A stretch of 64,000 bases of DNA, from assembly GCA_937924555.1 (NCBI GenBank), contig CALDSN010000098.1, forward strand, positions 1 through 64,000. Reading direction: 5' to 3'. Source of the DNA: an uncultured bacterium (GTDB lineage: Bacteria; Cloacimonadota; Cloacimonadia; Cloacimonadales; Cloacimonadaceae). A program made the position numbers and the translations under genes. Positions within the stretch are counted from its first letter, which is position 1. Each line of letters begins with the position of its first letter. The notes below the pieces were generated by a model. That model saw only the letters and a program-made list of their open reading frames with translations, was not told the origin of the DNA and searched no databases. This document shows positions 7,353 through 16,602 of this stretch, piece by piece.

Positions 7353-9628
7353 TGTTGTTGTCCTTTGATATAGTCTTGCACACCCTTGGCAAGGGGCAGA
7401 GAATTGAAACGCACCCCCGTGGCACGATAGAGGGCATTGGCGATGGCAGGAGCCATCAGTTCCAGGGTCGGCTCGCCGATACCTTTGGCTTTGCTGGGGG
7501 AATTGGGGTCCGGGTTCTGAATGAAATAGGCTGTCATCTCCGGCAAGTCTGTGCTGCGTAACACTCTATAATTATGGTAGTTGCTTATCTGCGGGTTGCC
7601 ATCCTGCAGCGGAGTGTCCTCGTATAAGCCATATCCTGCACCCATCGTCATACCACCGTAGAACTGCCCTGCAAGCATGGCTGGATTAACCGCTTTACCC
7701 ATATCATGCGCAGCAAGCATGTTCAGCAGGGTAATCTGCCCCGTTTTGGGGTTCACCTTCAGTTCCACCGCTTGGCAGCCGTAAACCCAAGTGAAATAAG
7801 CATTGCCATGACCGGTATGCTCATCCCAGCTAACCCGCGGAGCTTGGAACACCCCAAAGGCATAGGGATATATCTGTTTGCGATAGCACATCTGTATTGC
7901 GGAGAAATAATCGGCAACCTGCTTGCCTTCTGCATTAAAAACTAACGCCTTGCTATAGGTGCAGCCCTTGATGCCCAAGGCGGTTTCCACACCTTCACAG
8001 ATGCGCTGTTTAACCAGTTCTGCGGCTTTGACGGTTGCTCCCCCACCCAAAATGGTACCCCGGGAGGCAACAGTTGTGCCACCATCGGGGATATTGGAAG
8101 TGGAGGGAAAACGGTAGCGAATAAGCTCTTGAGGGATGCCAAGCTCTTCTGCAAGAATCAGGATCATGGCAGATTCTGAGCCCTGCCCGTTTTCGTGGAT
8201 ACCTGTTTCCAGCAGCACGCTGCCATCCGGCTGTATATTTACAATGGCACTGTTGAAGTCTGTTCCCTCAGCACCCAAGCTCATCCCGCGATAGGAGATG
8301 GCATAACCAATGCCATACCATTCATCCGCATCTTTGTTGCCAAAGCTGCAAAGAGGGAGCTTTGCTTCATAATCCACTTCATTCAGGACGGTATCCATCG
8401 CCTGCTTCAGGGAAACGGTGTGGGTATCGAGCTTCTGCCCGGTGATGGTAACGCTATCCTGATGCACCATGTTGATGCGACGGAATTCGCTTTCGCTGAT
8501 ACCCAGCTTGGCTGCGGCAATCTCCACCAGTTGCTCGATACTGAAGTTCACCTGAGGCGAGCCAAAGCCCCGGAAAGCCCCGGAAAACACATTGTTGGTA
8601 TAAACCCCATACACATCGCAGTGCACATTGGGAACTTCGTAGCAGCCGCAACACTGCACTGTGGAACGCCAAGTGACCCACGGAGTAACGCTGCAATATG
8701 CCCCACCATCGGCAACCATGCGCACCTTCACAAACTGAATCTTGCCGCTTTTCTTCAAGCCCATGCGATATTGGAGGGTATAGGGATGCCGTTTATAGCT
8801 CTCCCGCATGCTCCATTCGCGATTGTAAGTAAGCTTAACGGGTTTCTTAAGCAGGTAGGCACAAAGCGCAGCCCTGGCACAGACCAATGCGGCTGTATCG
8901 TCCTTTCCGCCAAAACCGCCACCCATTGGCACAGTGCGAACCTCGACATCCTTGAGCTGGAAGCCCAAAGTGGAAGCAACAAAGCGACGGGTGCTGAAAG
9001 GATGCTGCATACTGCCAAGCACCTCCATAACCCCATCAGGACGCAGATAGCAAAGGGCGGATTCGGGCTCCAGATAGGCATGTTCGGCACGGGAAGTTTT
9101 AAACTCCTGCTCGATGATGATATCCGAATCCCTCTCACCTTGCTCAATATCTCCGGTGCGCACGCAATGATAGTTACAGACGTTGCTGCCGTGATCGGGA
9201 TGTAGTAAAGGGCTTTCCGGCTGCATGGCAAGTTCCGGATCGAACAAAGCAGGAATCTCTTCCAGATTAAGCTTAACGGAGGGTATGGCGGCAATTGCCT
9301 GCTCTCTGGTATTGGCAACAACCAAGGCAAGAACATCACCGGTGCTACGCACCCTATCCAAAGCTAGCGTGGGGTAATCTTTAATTATCTGCCCGAATAC
9401 CACATTGCCGGGAATATCTTTGGCGGTAAACACAGCCAACACTCCGGGCATCTGTATGGCTTCTGCACTATCTATGCCGTTTATCTTCGCTGAAGCAATG
9501 GGGGCATAAACGGGGGCTGCATGCAGCATCCCTGGCATCGTGTAGTCATCAGTGTATTTGGCAGTTCCTGTTACTTTGGCAACTGCATCATTGCGGAAGG
9601 CTTTAACGCCATCGCTGGTGTATTTCAT
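7349..9628 (-). CDS. Xanthine dehydrogenase-type molybdenum subunit
   Basis: A 759-residue molybdopterin-binding subunit of the aldehyde oxidase/xanthine dehydrogenase family. GGGFGGKDD and GAFRGFGSPQ are the Mo-cofactor loops, the Arg of FRGFG being a substrate-binding residue in xanthine dehydrogenases. KGIGEPTLEL near the C terminus holds the catalytic Glu (GEP). The length fits XdhA/XdhD-type large subunits. Together with SsnA, YgeY, YgeW and the HyuA-like protein it is most likely a purine hydroxylase (xanthine or hypoxanthine); exact substrate and selenium dependence cannot be read from sequence. It overlaps the genes on both sides by four bases, showing a tight operon. Confidence 0.92.
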   Translation of the reverse strand: MKYTSDGVKAFRNDAVAKVTGTAKYTDDYTMPGMLHAAPVYAPIASAKINGIDSAEAIQMPGVLAVFTAKDIPGNVVFGQIIKDYPTLALDRVRSTGDVLALVVANTREQAIAAIPSVKLNLEEIPALFDPELAMQPESPLLHPDHGSNVCNYHCVRTGDIEQGERDSDIIIEQEFKTSRAEHAYLEPESALCYLRPDGVMEVLGSMQHPFSTRRFVASTLGFQLKDVEVRTVPMGGGFGGKDDTAALVCARAALCAYLLKKPVKLTYNREWSMRESYKRHPYTLQYRMGLKKSGKIQFVKVRMVADGGAYCSVTPWVTWRSTVQCCGCYEVPNVHCDVYGVYTNNVFSGAFRGFGSPQVNFSIEQLVEIAAAKLGISESEFRRINMVHQDSVTITGQKLDTHTVSLKQAMDTVLNEVDYEAKLPLCSFGNKDADEWYGIGYAISYRGMSLGAEGTDFNSAIVNIQPDGSVLLETGIHENGQGSESAMILILAEELGIPQELIRYRFPSTSNIPDGGTTVASRGTILGGGATVKAAELVKQRICEGVETALGIKGCTYSKALVFNAEGKQVADYFSAIQMCYRKQIYPYAFGVFQAPRVSWDEHTGHGNAYFTWVYGCQAVELKVNPKTGQITLLNMLAAHDMGKAVNPAMLAGQFYGGMTMGAGYGLYEDTPLQDGNPQISNYHNYRVLRSTDLPEMTAYFIQNPDPNSPSKAKGIGEPTLELMAPAIANALYRATGVRFNSLPLAKGVQDYIKGQQQ

Positions 9629-10737
9629 TGGCTTCTCCGTAGTTCATAGTGCGACCAAAAGTCCATCCAAGGGTTCGGTGTGTCGCTATAGCTTGCTTGC
9701 ACCGGCACGGGAGCACCTAAGCGTTCAAGGTGATAGTGGTGTTCGGGTTTGCCCCAACCCATCAGCTTGGCAGGGTTGTAGCTTATCAACCGGAACAACT
9801 TGTCCATCTCAAGCTTCCCCTTGGCAACCAGATGCTCTGCCAGCAAGGTGAACAGGGCACCGCTTCCGGCTATACCCATAGGGGTCTGGGATGGATGCAG
9901 GATACCCACATCCTTCACCGCGGTTGGGAAGGCACAGTGGTCTGTGGCAATTATGTCGAATACCCCATCCTGCAAAAGCTCCACCATCGCTCCGCGGCTG
10001 CTTTCACTGCGCAGGGGAGGTGAGCAGAGCCAGCGGTGACCTTGCGGCCCACCCAGGTTATCCTCGTTTAACAGCAGATAGTGCGGAGCTGTTTCGCAAG
10101 TGATATAGCTTGCCTCCTTTTTGGCTTCCTGTATTAACAAGGCAGCCTTGGGGCAAGATACATGCACAATATGTAAGGGGTATTTATGCTTCAGGGAAAG
10201 CTCCAAGAGCTTCTCCACGGCAATTATCTCGGCTTTCTCAGGTCGCCTGAGGCAATGGTCGGCAGCTCGCTGCAGGGGATACCTGTAGTCATATTCACTA
10301 ACAATGTCATCATCCTCACAATGCACCAAAATGCGTGGTTTATGTGAAGCTAAGTCCCGCATCATCCGTTCTATCGCCTCATAACTCTGGTACAATCCGG
10401 CATAGCGATAGGTAGTGTATAGCTTTATATCCACATCATCCGCCAAAAGCGGGATAATGTTCTCCGCCTCGATGCTCTTGGGGCTTAGGTGCCAAAACAC
10501 CTTACCGGGATAATCCTTGGCAGCAGTTCGCATCCTGCGAAGCTTGTGGGCAATGCCTTCATCCTCCGCCTCAGTTACAAATACCCCAATTCCCTCAAGC
10601 CCGCAATGCTCATACAACCTGGCAAAGCTATGCCAGTTATCGGCAAGCTCGTGCCCGGCGATTGTTTCCCCTATGTGCACATGAAAGTCGTATATTCCGG
10701 GATACTTGCTATCTTGGGGGAGCTTATCTTTTGCCAT
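9625..10737 (-). CDS. HyuA/dihydropyrimidinase-like cyclic amidohydrolase
   Basis: A 370-residue metal-dependent amidohydrolase, shorter than the usual ~450. The ligand set is visible in order: HVHIGE (the HxH strand-1 motif), LVHCEDDD, HIVHVSCPKA, TCETAPHYLLL and IIATDHCAF (the catalytic Asp). No obvious carboxylated-Lys motif was picked out by eye. Relatives open hydantoin, dihydropyrimidine or allantoin rings. In this cluster the inferred job is to open a cyclic ureide from purine breakdown, feeding YgeW. Its ATG overlaps nothing upstream (6-base gap) but its stop overlaps the large xdh subunit by four bases. Confidence 0.87.
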   Translation of the reverse strand: MAKDKLPQDSKYPGIYDFHVHIGETIAGHELADNWHSFARLYEHCGLEGIGVFVTEAEDEGIAHKLRRMRTAAKDYPGKVFWHLSPKSIEAENIIPLLADDVDIKLYTTYRYAGLYQSYEAIERMMRDLASHKPRILVHCEDDDIVSEYDYRYPLQRAADHCLRRPEKAEIIAVEKLLELSLKHKYPLHIVHVSCPKAALLIQEAKKEASYITCETAPHYLLLNEDNLGGPQGHRWLCSPPLRSESSRGAMVELLQDGVFDIIATDHCAFPTAVKDVGILHPSQTPMGIAGSGALFTLLAEHLVAKGKLEMDKLFRLISYNPAKLMGWGKPEHHYHLERLGAPVPVQASYSDTPNPWMDFWSHYELRRSQ

Positions 10738-10743
10738 TTTGCT

Positions 10744-11919
10744 TTACACCTTCACCGCAGCAGGGTCTTTCAAACCGTGTCCCGTAATGAGCAACACCAC
10801 TGCCTTGTCGGCAAGCTCGCTGCTGTCAATCCATCCCATATCAATTGCTTTGCTCAAACCTGCAAGAGTGGCGGATGAGGATGGCTCGGCAAACATACCT
10901 GCCATGCGAGCAAGCTCCAATTGAGCAGCCTCAATCTCGGCATCCGTTACCCGGATTGCCTTGCCGTCACTTTCTCTGATAGCCTGCACAGCCCAATGTG
11001 CCAAGGCAGGAGTGCGCACACTGATGGAATCCGCAATGGTAGCCGGATTATGCGCATCAGCATAGTTCCCACTCTCCCAATAAGCGGTAATGGCATCGCT
11101 GCTCTCTGCCTGCACGGCAAGCAAGCGTGGCAGCCTATCCGTTATCCCGGCACGCATCAAATCCACAAAAGCTTTATATATTCCGGTGATGATTACTCCA
11201 TCCCCCACAGGCACCACAATCCAAGCGGGCACCTGCTGTCCATTTTGCAGGTATATCTCCAGTCCGCTGCTCTTTTTCCCATCCACGGTAAAGGGATGAT
11301 AGCCCGTATTTCGGCACAGGCAGGGATGTGTGGCGGAATAATCCAAGGCAGCTTTGAAGGCATCGTCATAAGTGCCTTGCACCTTGTGCAACTCTGCTCC
11401 GTGTACCTGTATCTGGATAAGCTTGGCGGCTGGTGCGCTTGCGGGAGCGAAGATAACTGCCTTCTTACCCACAGATGCAGCAATACAGGCAAGAGACGAT
11501 GCGGCATTACCCGTGCTGGCTGCCACAATCTCAGCAATATCTTTCTGCACCGCATCGGCAACCACAAGCTGTGAAGCCCTGTCCTTAAAACTCCCGCTGG
11601 GGTTGAGGGCATCGTTTTTTACCATCAGTTTAGGGATGCCATACTTCTTTGCCAGACGTTCAGCCCGAAAGTATGGCGTGTTCCCCACCGGCATAGGGGG
11701 ATAATATTGCTGTTGAACCGCGGAAAAGAGGCTAAGCTCCGGCTTTTGCGCCCATGCTTTGCCTATTGCCGGATAGTCAAACATTGCCTCCAGCACGCCC
11801 AAGAGCGGCATGCCGGGCTTATATTCCTTGCTGCACTCGTCGCACAGATAGTGCAAGCCATCCGGCGAGAACTCCTTGCCACACATAGTGCAGCGGAAGT
11901 GAGAAAAGTAGTTAGCCAT
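10744..11919 (-). CDS. Threonine-synthase-like PLP enzyme with zinc ribbon
   Basis: A 391-residue fold-type II PLP enzyme. The first ~35 residues form a putative zinc ribbon (CTMCGKEF...CDECSKEY, four Cys). GNTPYFRAERL is the family entry motif, NPSGSFKDRAS contains the Schiff-base Lys, and ASTGNAASS is the substrate loop. Its length and ribbon match threonine synthase-like proteins. A housekeeping threonine role is possible, but its position between ygeY and hyuA, overlapping ygeY by eight bases, argues for an amino-acid lyase step at the end of purine/ureide catabolism. It is the second PLP enzyme of the cluster. Confidence 0.82.
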   Translation of the reverse strand: MANYFSHFRCTMCGKEFSPDGLHYLCDECSKEYKPGMPLLGVLEAMFDYPAIGKAWAQKPELSLFSAVQQQYYPPMPVGNTPYFRAERLAKKYGIPKLMVKNDALNPSGSFKDRASQLVVADAVQKDIAEIVAASTGNAASSLACIAASVGKKAVIFAPASAPAAKLIQIQVHGAELHKVQGTYDDAFKAALDYSATHPCLCRNTGYHPFTVDGKKSSGLEIYLQNGQQVPAWIVVPVGDGVIITGIYKAFVDLMRAGITDRLPRLLAVQAESSDAITAYWESGNYADAHNPATIADSISVRTPALAHWAVQAIRESDGKAIRVTDAEIEAAQLELARMAGMFAEPSSSATLAGLSKAIDMGWIDSSELADKAVVLLITGHGLKDPAAVKV

Positions 11920-13111
11920 TTAGTCCCAGCTCATACACCAGGGCAGCATAGAAGGCAGCAGCAGAGGTGAGATGTTCCACGGGGCAGGCTTCATTGGGAG
12001 CATGGGCATACACTTCGTTGCCCGGTCCCATCCCTATGCACGGTATCTTGTGCATTCCCGCAATGGCAACACCATTGGTGGAGAATGTCCATTTATCTAT
12101 CTTGGGCTTAACTCCCAAGGTTTCGCTATAGGCTTTGGCAGCACTCTGAACATAGGGTGATTCTTCCGGAGTTACCCAAGTAGGGAAGTATTTCTTAGTG
12201 GGATACACCAAACCGGTGAAGGCAGCTTCGTTATAGGTTAACACCTCAATCTCCGCATCCGGCTGTCCGGCAAGCTTGCAAGCTTCTTTCACTTCTGCCA
12301 CGGCAGAATCTAAATCCTCACCCCATGTTAGCCTTCTATCCAGATGTATCCTTGCGCTATCCGGCACGGCACATTGGCTGGGTCCCGTGAAATACACTTC
12401 AGTTACACACACGCTGCCCTTGCCCAAGAAGGGATCAGTATGGAGGCGTTCGTGCAGCTTCTCTATCTCCAGGGCTATACGGCTAATCTTATAGATGGCA
12501 TTATCCCCTCTCTCAGGGGCAGAACCGTGGCAGGACAAGCCTTTCACATGCACCTGCATCTCCATGCGTCCACGATGTCCGCGGTAGATATTCAGGTTCG
12601 TCGGCTCTGTTATCACCACCAGTTCCGGCTTAATCTCCCCTTCGTTAAGGATATACTGCCAACATAAGCCGTCGCAATCCTCTTCCATCACTGTCCCCGT
12701 GAAATAGATGCTGAATTTATCGCCCAAACCCAGGTCTTTTATGATCCGGGCAGCAGTTAACATACTTGCCATGCCGCCTTCTTGATCCACCGATCCTCTG
12801 CCCCAAACCTTGCCGTCCTTGATGTGGGCATCGAAGGGATCAAAATCCCACAGGCTGAGGTCTCCGGGGTAAACAGTATCGATGTGGGCATCAAAAGCTA
12901 TAACCCGCTCTCCGTGACCTATTCTGCCGATTACATTGCCGATGGGGTCTATGTAGGCTTCATCCAAGCCAATGGCTTCCATCTCTTTTTTAATGCACTC
13001 CACCACATCCTTTTCTTTGGTGGAAAAGGCGGGAATGCGAATCATGTCCATTAAAAAGCGGGCACTGGTCTCTTCGTAGTGTTTGGCTTTCGCCATAATC
13101 TCTTTATACAT
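11912..13111 (-). CDS. ygeY: YgeY-family M20 metallohydrolase
   Basis: A 399-residue M20-family (ArgE/DapE-like) dinuclear zinc hydrolase. Visible ligands: AFDAHIDTV (HxD), GRGSVDQEGGMAS, MEEDCDG (catalytic Glu pair) and ITEPTNLNIYRGHRG; the dimerisation domain lies between. This is the YgeY subfamily, linked by context to selenium/purine gene clusters, and acts on a linear amide or ureide. The start at 13111 has a strong AAGGAG nine bases upstream. It lies 23 bases downstream of ssnA. Confidence 0.92.
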   Translation of the reverse strand: MYKEIMAKAKHYEETSARFLMDMIRIPAFSTKEKDVVECIKKEMEAIGLDEAYIDPIGNVIGRIGHGERVIAFDAHIDTVYPGDLSLWDFDPFDAHIKDGKVWGRGSVDQEGGMASMLTAARIIKDLGLGDKFSIYFTGTVMEEDCDGLCWQYILNEGEIKPELVVITEPTNLNIYRGHRGRMEMQVHVKGLSCHGSAPERGDNAIYKISRIALEIEKLHERLHTDPFLGKGSVCVTEVYFTGPSQCAVPDSARIHLDRRLTWGEDLDSAVAEVKEACKLAGQPDAEIEVLTYNEAAFTGLVYPTKKYFPTWVTPEESPYVQSAAKAYSETLGVKPKIDKWTFSTNGVAIAGMHKIPCIGMGPGNEVYAHAPNEACPVEHLTSAAAFYAALVYELGLNG

Positions 13112-13134
13112 GTTCGTCTCCTTAAATCGCGGTA

Positions 13135-14463
13135 TTAAAATCTATCCCAAAGCGCAGCCGCAAGCTCACGTGAGCGTGCTTTTATCGCCTCTTCGTCTAT
13201 ATCCAGCAGCAGTTCGCCATCCCACATCAGCACCTTACCGGCGCAGATGGTGGCATCCACTTTTGCCTGAGACAAGCCAAATATCACATGCCCCATCCAG
13301 GTGTTTTCATCCAGAGGAGTATGCGGGTCATAATCCACCACGATGATATCCGCAGGGCTTCCCTCGGCTATCGTGCCATGCTTGGCTCCCCAATACTTCT
13401 GGGCAATTGTCGGATTGTTCTTCAGCAGGGTGTGGGCAATCTCCATAAAGCCCTTGGAGGGGTCGTTCTGCTTCAAGTGCTGCGCCCAAAGCCCCACTCT
13501 CAGCTCTTCCAGCATATTCACCGTCATGGCATCCGTGCCTAAGCCTACGGTGATGCCAAGCTCCGTCATTTTACACACATCGGCAATACCCACGGCATTA
13601 TTGAGGTTGCTCTGGGGGTTAGTAACAATGGCTGCACCTTTATCCGCCACCAGCATCATCTCTTTGGGGTTCAGGTGCACTCCATGCGCCAGAATGCTAT
13701 TGGCATTTATCAGCTTGAAGTCGTTAAGGCGTTCCACCACTCGCTTGCCATAATGCTCAATGTTATATCGTTGGTCAGATTCCGCTTCTGCAGCATGGAT
13801 ATGTGTTCCGCAGCCCAGGCTCTGCACCTGGGAGGCAATCTGCTCCAGGCTCTTGTCACCCAGGGTGAAAGCAGCATGCATCCCAAAGAGAGCTTTCAAC
13901 TGCTCGTCCTTGGCTTCGTTGCACGCCTTAACCCACTCTGCATTCTCTCTAATGCCTTCCTGACAGATAGCCTCGCCATCCCGGTCGGACACTTCATAGC
14001 AAAGGCTTGCCCGGATTCCGGCTTCCTTCACCGCTTTCGCCACTTGGCCAAGTGAGCCTGTTACCGAAAAGGGTGAGGCATGATGGTCTATAATCGTGGT
14101 TGTGCCCTTGCGGATGGCAGTGAGGGCAGAGATTAACGCACTGATGTAGTTATCCTCCGCCAACAGCTTTTTGTCCAAACGCCACCACAGGTTTACCAAC
14201 ACTTCATTGAAATCCTTGGAGGGTGCAGCTTTACCCAAGCCCGTCACCAAGGTGGAATAGAAGTGGTGATGCGCATTTATCAAACCGGGCATGATTATTC
14301 TGCCGTTAACGTCGATACGTTCGCATTCCTCAGTGGCAAACTCCGCCAAAGAGGCTATGCGCTTAACCTTACCGTCATCCACCAGCACCGCCATATCCTT
14401 TAGCAGCGGCTGCTGCGGGTTAAAGCTGAGGATCGTCCCACCGTGAATTATATATCTGTTCAT
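13135..14463 (-). CDS. ssnA: Putative aminohydrolase SsnA
   Basis: A 442-residue amidohydrolase of the SsnA/TrzN-like branch. GLINAHHHFYSTL is the HxH metal motif, GTHIHAAEAESD and AHGVHLNPKE hold the mid-barrel His ligands, and GLGTDAMT holds the catalytic Asp. SsnA accompanies xdh and ygeW genes in E. coli and gut anaerobes and is thought to deaminate or open a purine-derived ring. I chose the ATG at 14463, seven codons inside the longest frame, because AAAGGAG ends six bases upstream of it. This is the promoter-proximal gene of the minus-strand operon. A TTGACA reads on the minus strand at 14525-14520, but no good -10 box is at standard spacing. Confidence 0.92.
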   Translation of the reverse strand: MNRYIIHGGTILSFNPQQPLLKDMAVLVDDGKVKRIASLAEFATEECERIDVNGRIIMPGLINAHHHFYSTLVTGLGKAAPSKDFNEVLVNLWWRLDKKLLAEDNYISALISALTAIRKGTTTIIDHHASPFSVTGSLGQVAKAVKEAGIRASLCYEVSDRDGEAICQEGIRENAEWVKACNEAKDEQLKALFGMHAAFTLGDKSLEQIASQVQSLGCGTHIHAAEAESDQRYNIEHYGKRVVERLNDFKLINANSILAHGVHLNPKEMMLVADKGAAIVTNPQSNLNNAVGIADVCKMTELGITVGLGTDAMTVNMLEELRVGLWAQHLKQNDPSKGFMEIAHTLLKNNPTIAQKYWGAKHGTIAEGSPADIIVVDYDPHTPLDENTWMGHVIFGLSQAKVDATICAGKVLMWDGELLLDIDEEAIKARSRELAAALWDRF

Positions 14464-14861
14464 CAATTTCTCCTTTAAATTCATATAGGGGTTTCAAGGA
14501 AAAGGACAATGCGCATATTTGTCAATGATAAAGTGACATCAACACCTCGAAACCCACTATAACAATTCCTCTCCCAACAGACAAGATATCCTCACTGTGC
14601 CTTCCCCATCCCTCAAAGGCACATAAGAACCTTTTACAAGTTCTATGCCCCCTACGATTGTAAGGGAGACATATGCGGTAGATGGTGACAGATTCGCATA
14701 TAATGCTTACGTAAATACTGGACACTTAGATAATGGTCTATAAGCCTACAGGCAAGGATAAGCAACAATGCCCAGATTGAGGTTGACAGATAAGTCATGA
14801 TGATGAGATCGTAGATTCGTTAGTATAAATCTGATTGGTTGGAAATAACTGGGAGGAATAG
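14464..14861. other. Divergent intergenic region, no gene seen
   Basis: This 398-base spacer separates the ssnA operon (minus) from a secreted-protein gene (plus). It contains TTGACA on the minus strand (14525-14520) and on the plus strand (14783-14788), neither with a convincing -10 box. A GGGAGGAAT ribosome-binding site precedes the plus gene. I see no RNA gene or open frame of note. Confidence 0.6.
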
Positions 14862-15896
14862 ATGAGACCACTCCTCATATCTATCATTGTGCTGTTCTGT
14901 GCTTCATTGATGGCACAGGTGTCAGAGAAATCTGGCTCGACCATACTTGATAGCTTATATGCGATCCCAGAGCTGGATGGTAGCATAACAGCAAACACAG
15001 CAGGATTAGCATTTAGCATGAATACCACGACGTATGAATTCGAAGTCGGAGATTTGGGTTATCCCTATGACAACTGCTCAAATAGAGCGTTTATCAGCTT
15101 TCCTCTTCCGATTATACCCAATGGATTCTCGTTAATGAATGCTACAATTCGTTTATACCAATTTTCAAGTGGCGGTATTGAGAAACTGGACAATTTGACA
15201 AACGTTAACACTTTCTTCCCCTACTGGGACGTGGCAGGTGGAGATACTATTAAATGCATTGTGAGCCATATTGATTACGGTAATGGCTTGGGGCTTGACG
15301 ACTGGGCAAAGGGAGATGAGGCAAATCCCGATACCTACAACCCCAACGTAGGTGAAATTACCTGGCAGGGAATTAATGAACCGGGAAATGAACCAGGACA
15401 TCATGGGGAAGCTGGCTACCGCTATCTGGATATTACCGATTGTGTGGTGCATGATCTGGCAATAGGCAGCCTTTACAGTCAATACCGGATCGCTTTCCAG
15501 ACTAATACAGATAATGATTATGGCTCGGATTTCGTGGCGTTTAAGAGTATGGAGAGTAATAATGAACACCAGCGTCCAAGAATGTATTTCACCTTATTCA
15601 ATCCTAGCACTATCTCGGAGCATGTAATCCCAGCATTGTTTGACAGCGTTGCATCAAAACCCAATCCCTTCTCGTCTCAAGTTACTTTTAATATAGACTT
15701 AAAGAACTCTGCAGATGTAAGCCTCAAGCTGTATGATTTACGGGGACGGGTGGTGAAGGACATTAGCTCAACCCCGTATTCCAAGGGGGTACATGATATA
15801 AGCATGAATACGAACGATTTACCAAGTGGCATATATCTATTACAGGTTATGGCAGGGAGTGAGATAATCACGAAAAAGATCACCTGCCTGAAATGA
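14862..15896 (+). CDS. Secreted DNRLRE-like protein with sorting domain
   Basis: A 344-residue protein with an N-terminal signal peptide (LLISIIVLFCASLMAQ). The central region, with ATIRLYQFSSGG and DITDCVVHDL, looks like a DNRLRE/CBM-type beta-sandwich as found in secreted wall or carbohydrate-associated proteins. The last ~80 residues start SKPNPFSSQ and contain GIYLLQVMAG, the FlgD-like/type IX-like C-terminal sorting domain. The start is set by GGGAGG six to seven bases upstream. It stands alone between two non-coding regions. Function is unknown. Confidence 0.82.
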   Translation: MRPLLISIIVLFCASLMAQVSEKSGSTILDSLYAIPELDGSITANTAGLAFSMNTTTYEFEVGDLGYPYDNCSNRAFISFPLPIIPNGFSLMNATIRLYQFSSGGIEKLDNLTNVNTFFPYWDVAGGDTIKCIVSHIDYGNGLGLDDWAKGDEANPDTYNPNVGEITWQGINEPGNEPGHHGEAGYRYLDITDCVVHDLAIGSLYSQYRIAFQTNTDNDYGSDFVAFKSMESNNEHQRPRMYFTLFNPSTISEHVIPALFDSVASKPNPFSSQVTFNIDLKNSADVSLKLYDLRGRVVKDISSTPYSKGVHDISMNTNDLPSGIYLLQVMAGSEIITKKITCLK

Positions 15897-15914
15897 AGAG
15901 TAAATCCACATGGA

Positions 15915-16171
15915 GAGTCCCATGGGGACGGCATTTTAGATAGAAAAGGGATATAAGCGTCACAATTTTCTCCCAGGAGAGTCCCATCGGGATGGCATTC
16001 GCACCTAACCTTACAACATTCAAATTGTATATAGATATGTCGTCCCGATGGGACTCATCTGTATGGGGTTAGATTCTTCTATCTAAAATGCCGTCCCGCT
16101 GGGACTCACTTGGGAAGAGGTTGTACCGATAGTGCCTTCTTTCTATCTAAAATACCGTCCCGCTGGGACTC
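15915..16171. repeat. Cluster of five GTCCC-palindrome repeats
   Basis: Five ~20-base units of the form GAGTCCC-NN-GGGACGGCAT or its reverse: 15915-15934, 15979-15998, 16037-16056, 16088-16107 and 16152-16171. The first two face one way and the last three the other. Most carry a flank related to TTTTAGATAGAAAAGG. The same unit recurs near 25.6 kb and 48.9-49.05 kb. Confidence 0.9.
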
Positions 16172-16264
16172 GTATGACCGATATGAGCGATACTTGTATG
16201 GCTTTGAACATTTGACGCATAACGCATAACACATACCATCTACCCTTACTTTTCGAACCTCCTC

Positions 16265-16311
16265 CTCTGCTTCTCACTGTTTTTCTCTGCTTTGCCTCTG
16301 TGTTAAAAGAA
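16265..16311. repeat. Diverged solitary copy of the GxxExxY cassette end
   Basis: This 47-base stretch starts CTCTGCTTCTCACTGTT and ends CCTCTGTGTTAAAAGAA. It aligns with the right arm of the GxxExxY cassette (5381-5428) at roughly 80% identity by eye, including both CTCTGCTTT blocks. No GxxExxY gene is adjacent, so it may be a relic. Confidence 0.6.
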
Positions 16312-16347
16312 TATTCTACGCACCTTCACTCAGTGTCATTATTAACC

Positions 16348-16566
16348 TACTAACCTGTTAACCCGCTAACCTGAAGTGAGGGCAGCTCGCGTAACGTCTA
16401 ACTCTTACCGTTTAACCCTCCCTTCTCTCTTTTCCTCTTTATTAATTCCATCCTGCGTATATCGAGTTCTCATGCAAGAAATGCCAGGTCATTCTTAGGT
16501 GACTCCCTCGTGACTCCCGGGTGGGATGAGGGAATCACCTCGGAAATATGAGGTGCTGAGCTGATG
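16348..16566. repeat. Composite intergenic module, copy A
   Basis: In order: a TAACC-rich tract, TAACGTCTAAC, a CT-rich stretch, CATCCTGCGTATATCGA with CATGCAAGAAATG, then GTGACTCCCTCGTGACTCCC and GAGGGAATCACCTCGG. The same order recurs at 25889-26126 (direct) and 48707-48910 (inverted). It ends just past the stop of the convergent radical SAM gene side. No coding capacity is apparent. Confidence 0.85.
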
Positions 16567-16602
16567 TTGCAATAAGGTGGCTTGCATCAGCAGGGACTAC
16601 GG

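Noticed and set aside
8195..9205. 336-codon open frame on the plus strand
   Set aside because: It is antisense to the xdh molybdenum subunit, with no homology or ribosome-binding site.
13164..13175. GCTCACGTGAGC palindrome resembling a parS core
   Set aside because: It lies inside ssnA and lacks the flanking GTTT/AAAC of parS; a chance palindrome.
15915..16171. Possible CRISPR array
   Set aside because: The units vary in orientation and spacing and the spacers are unequal; there are no cas genes.
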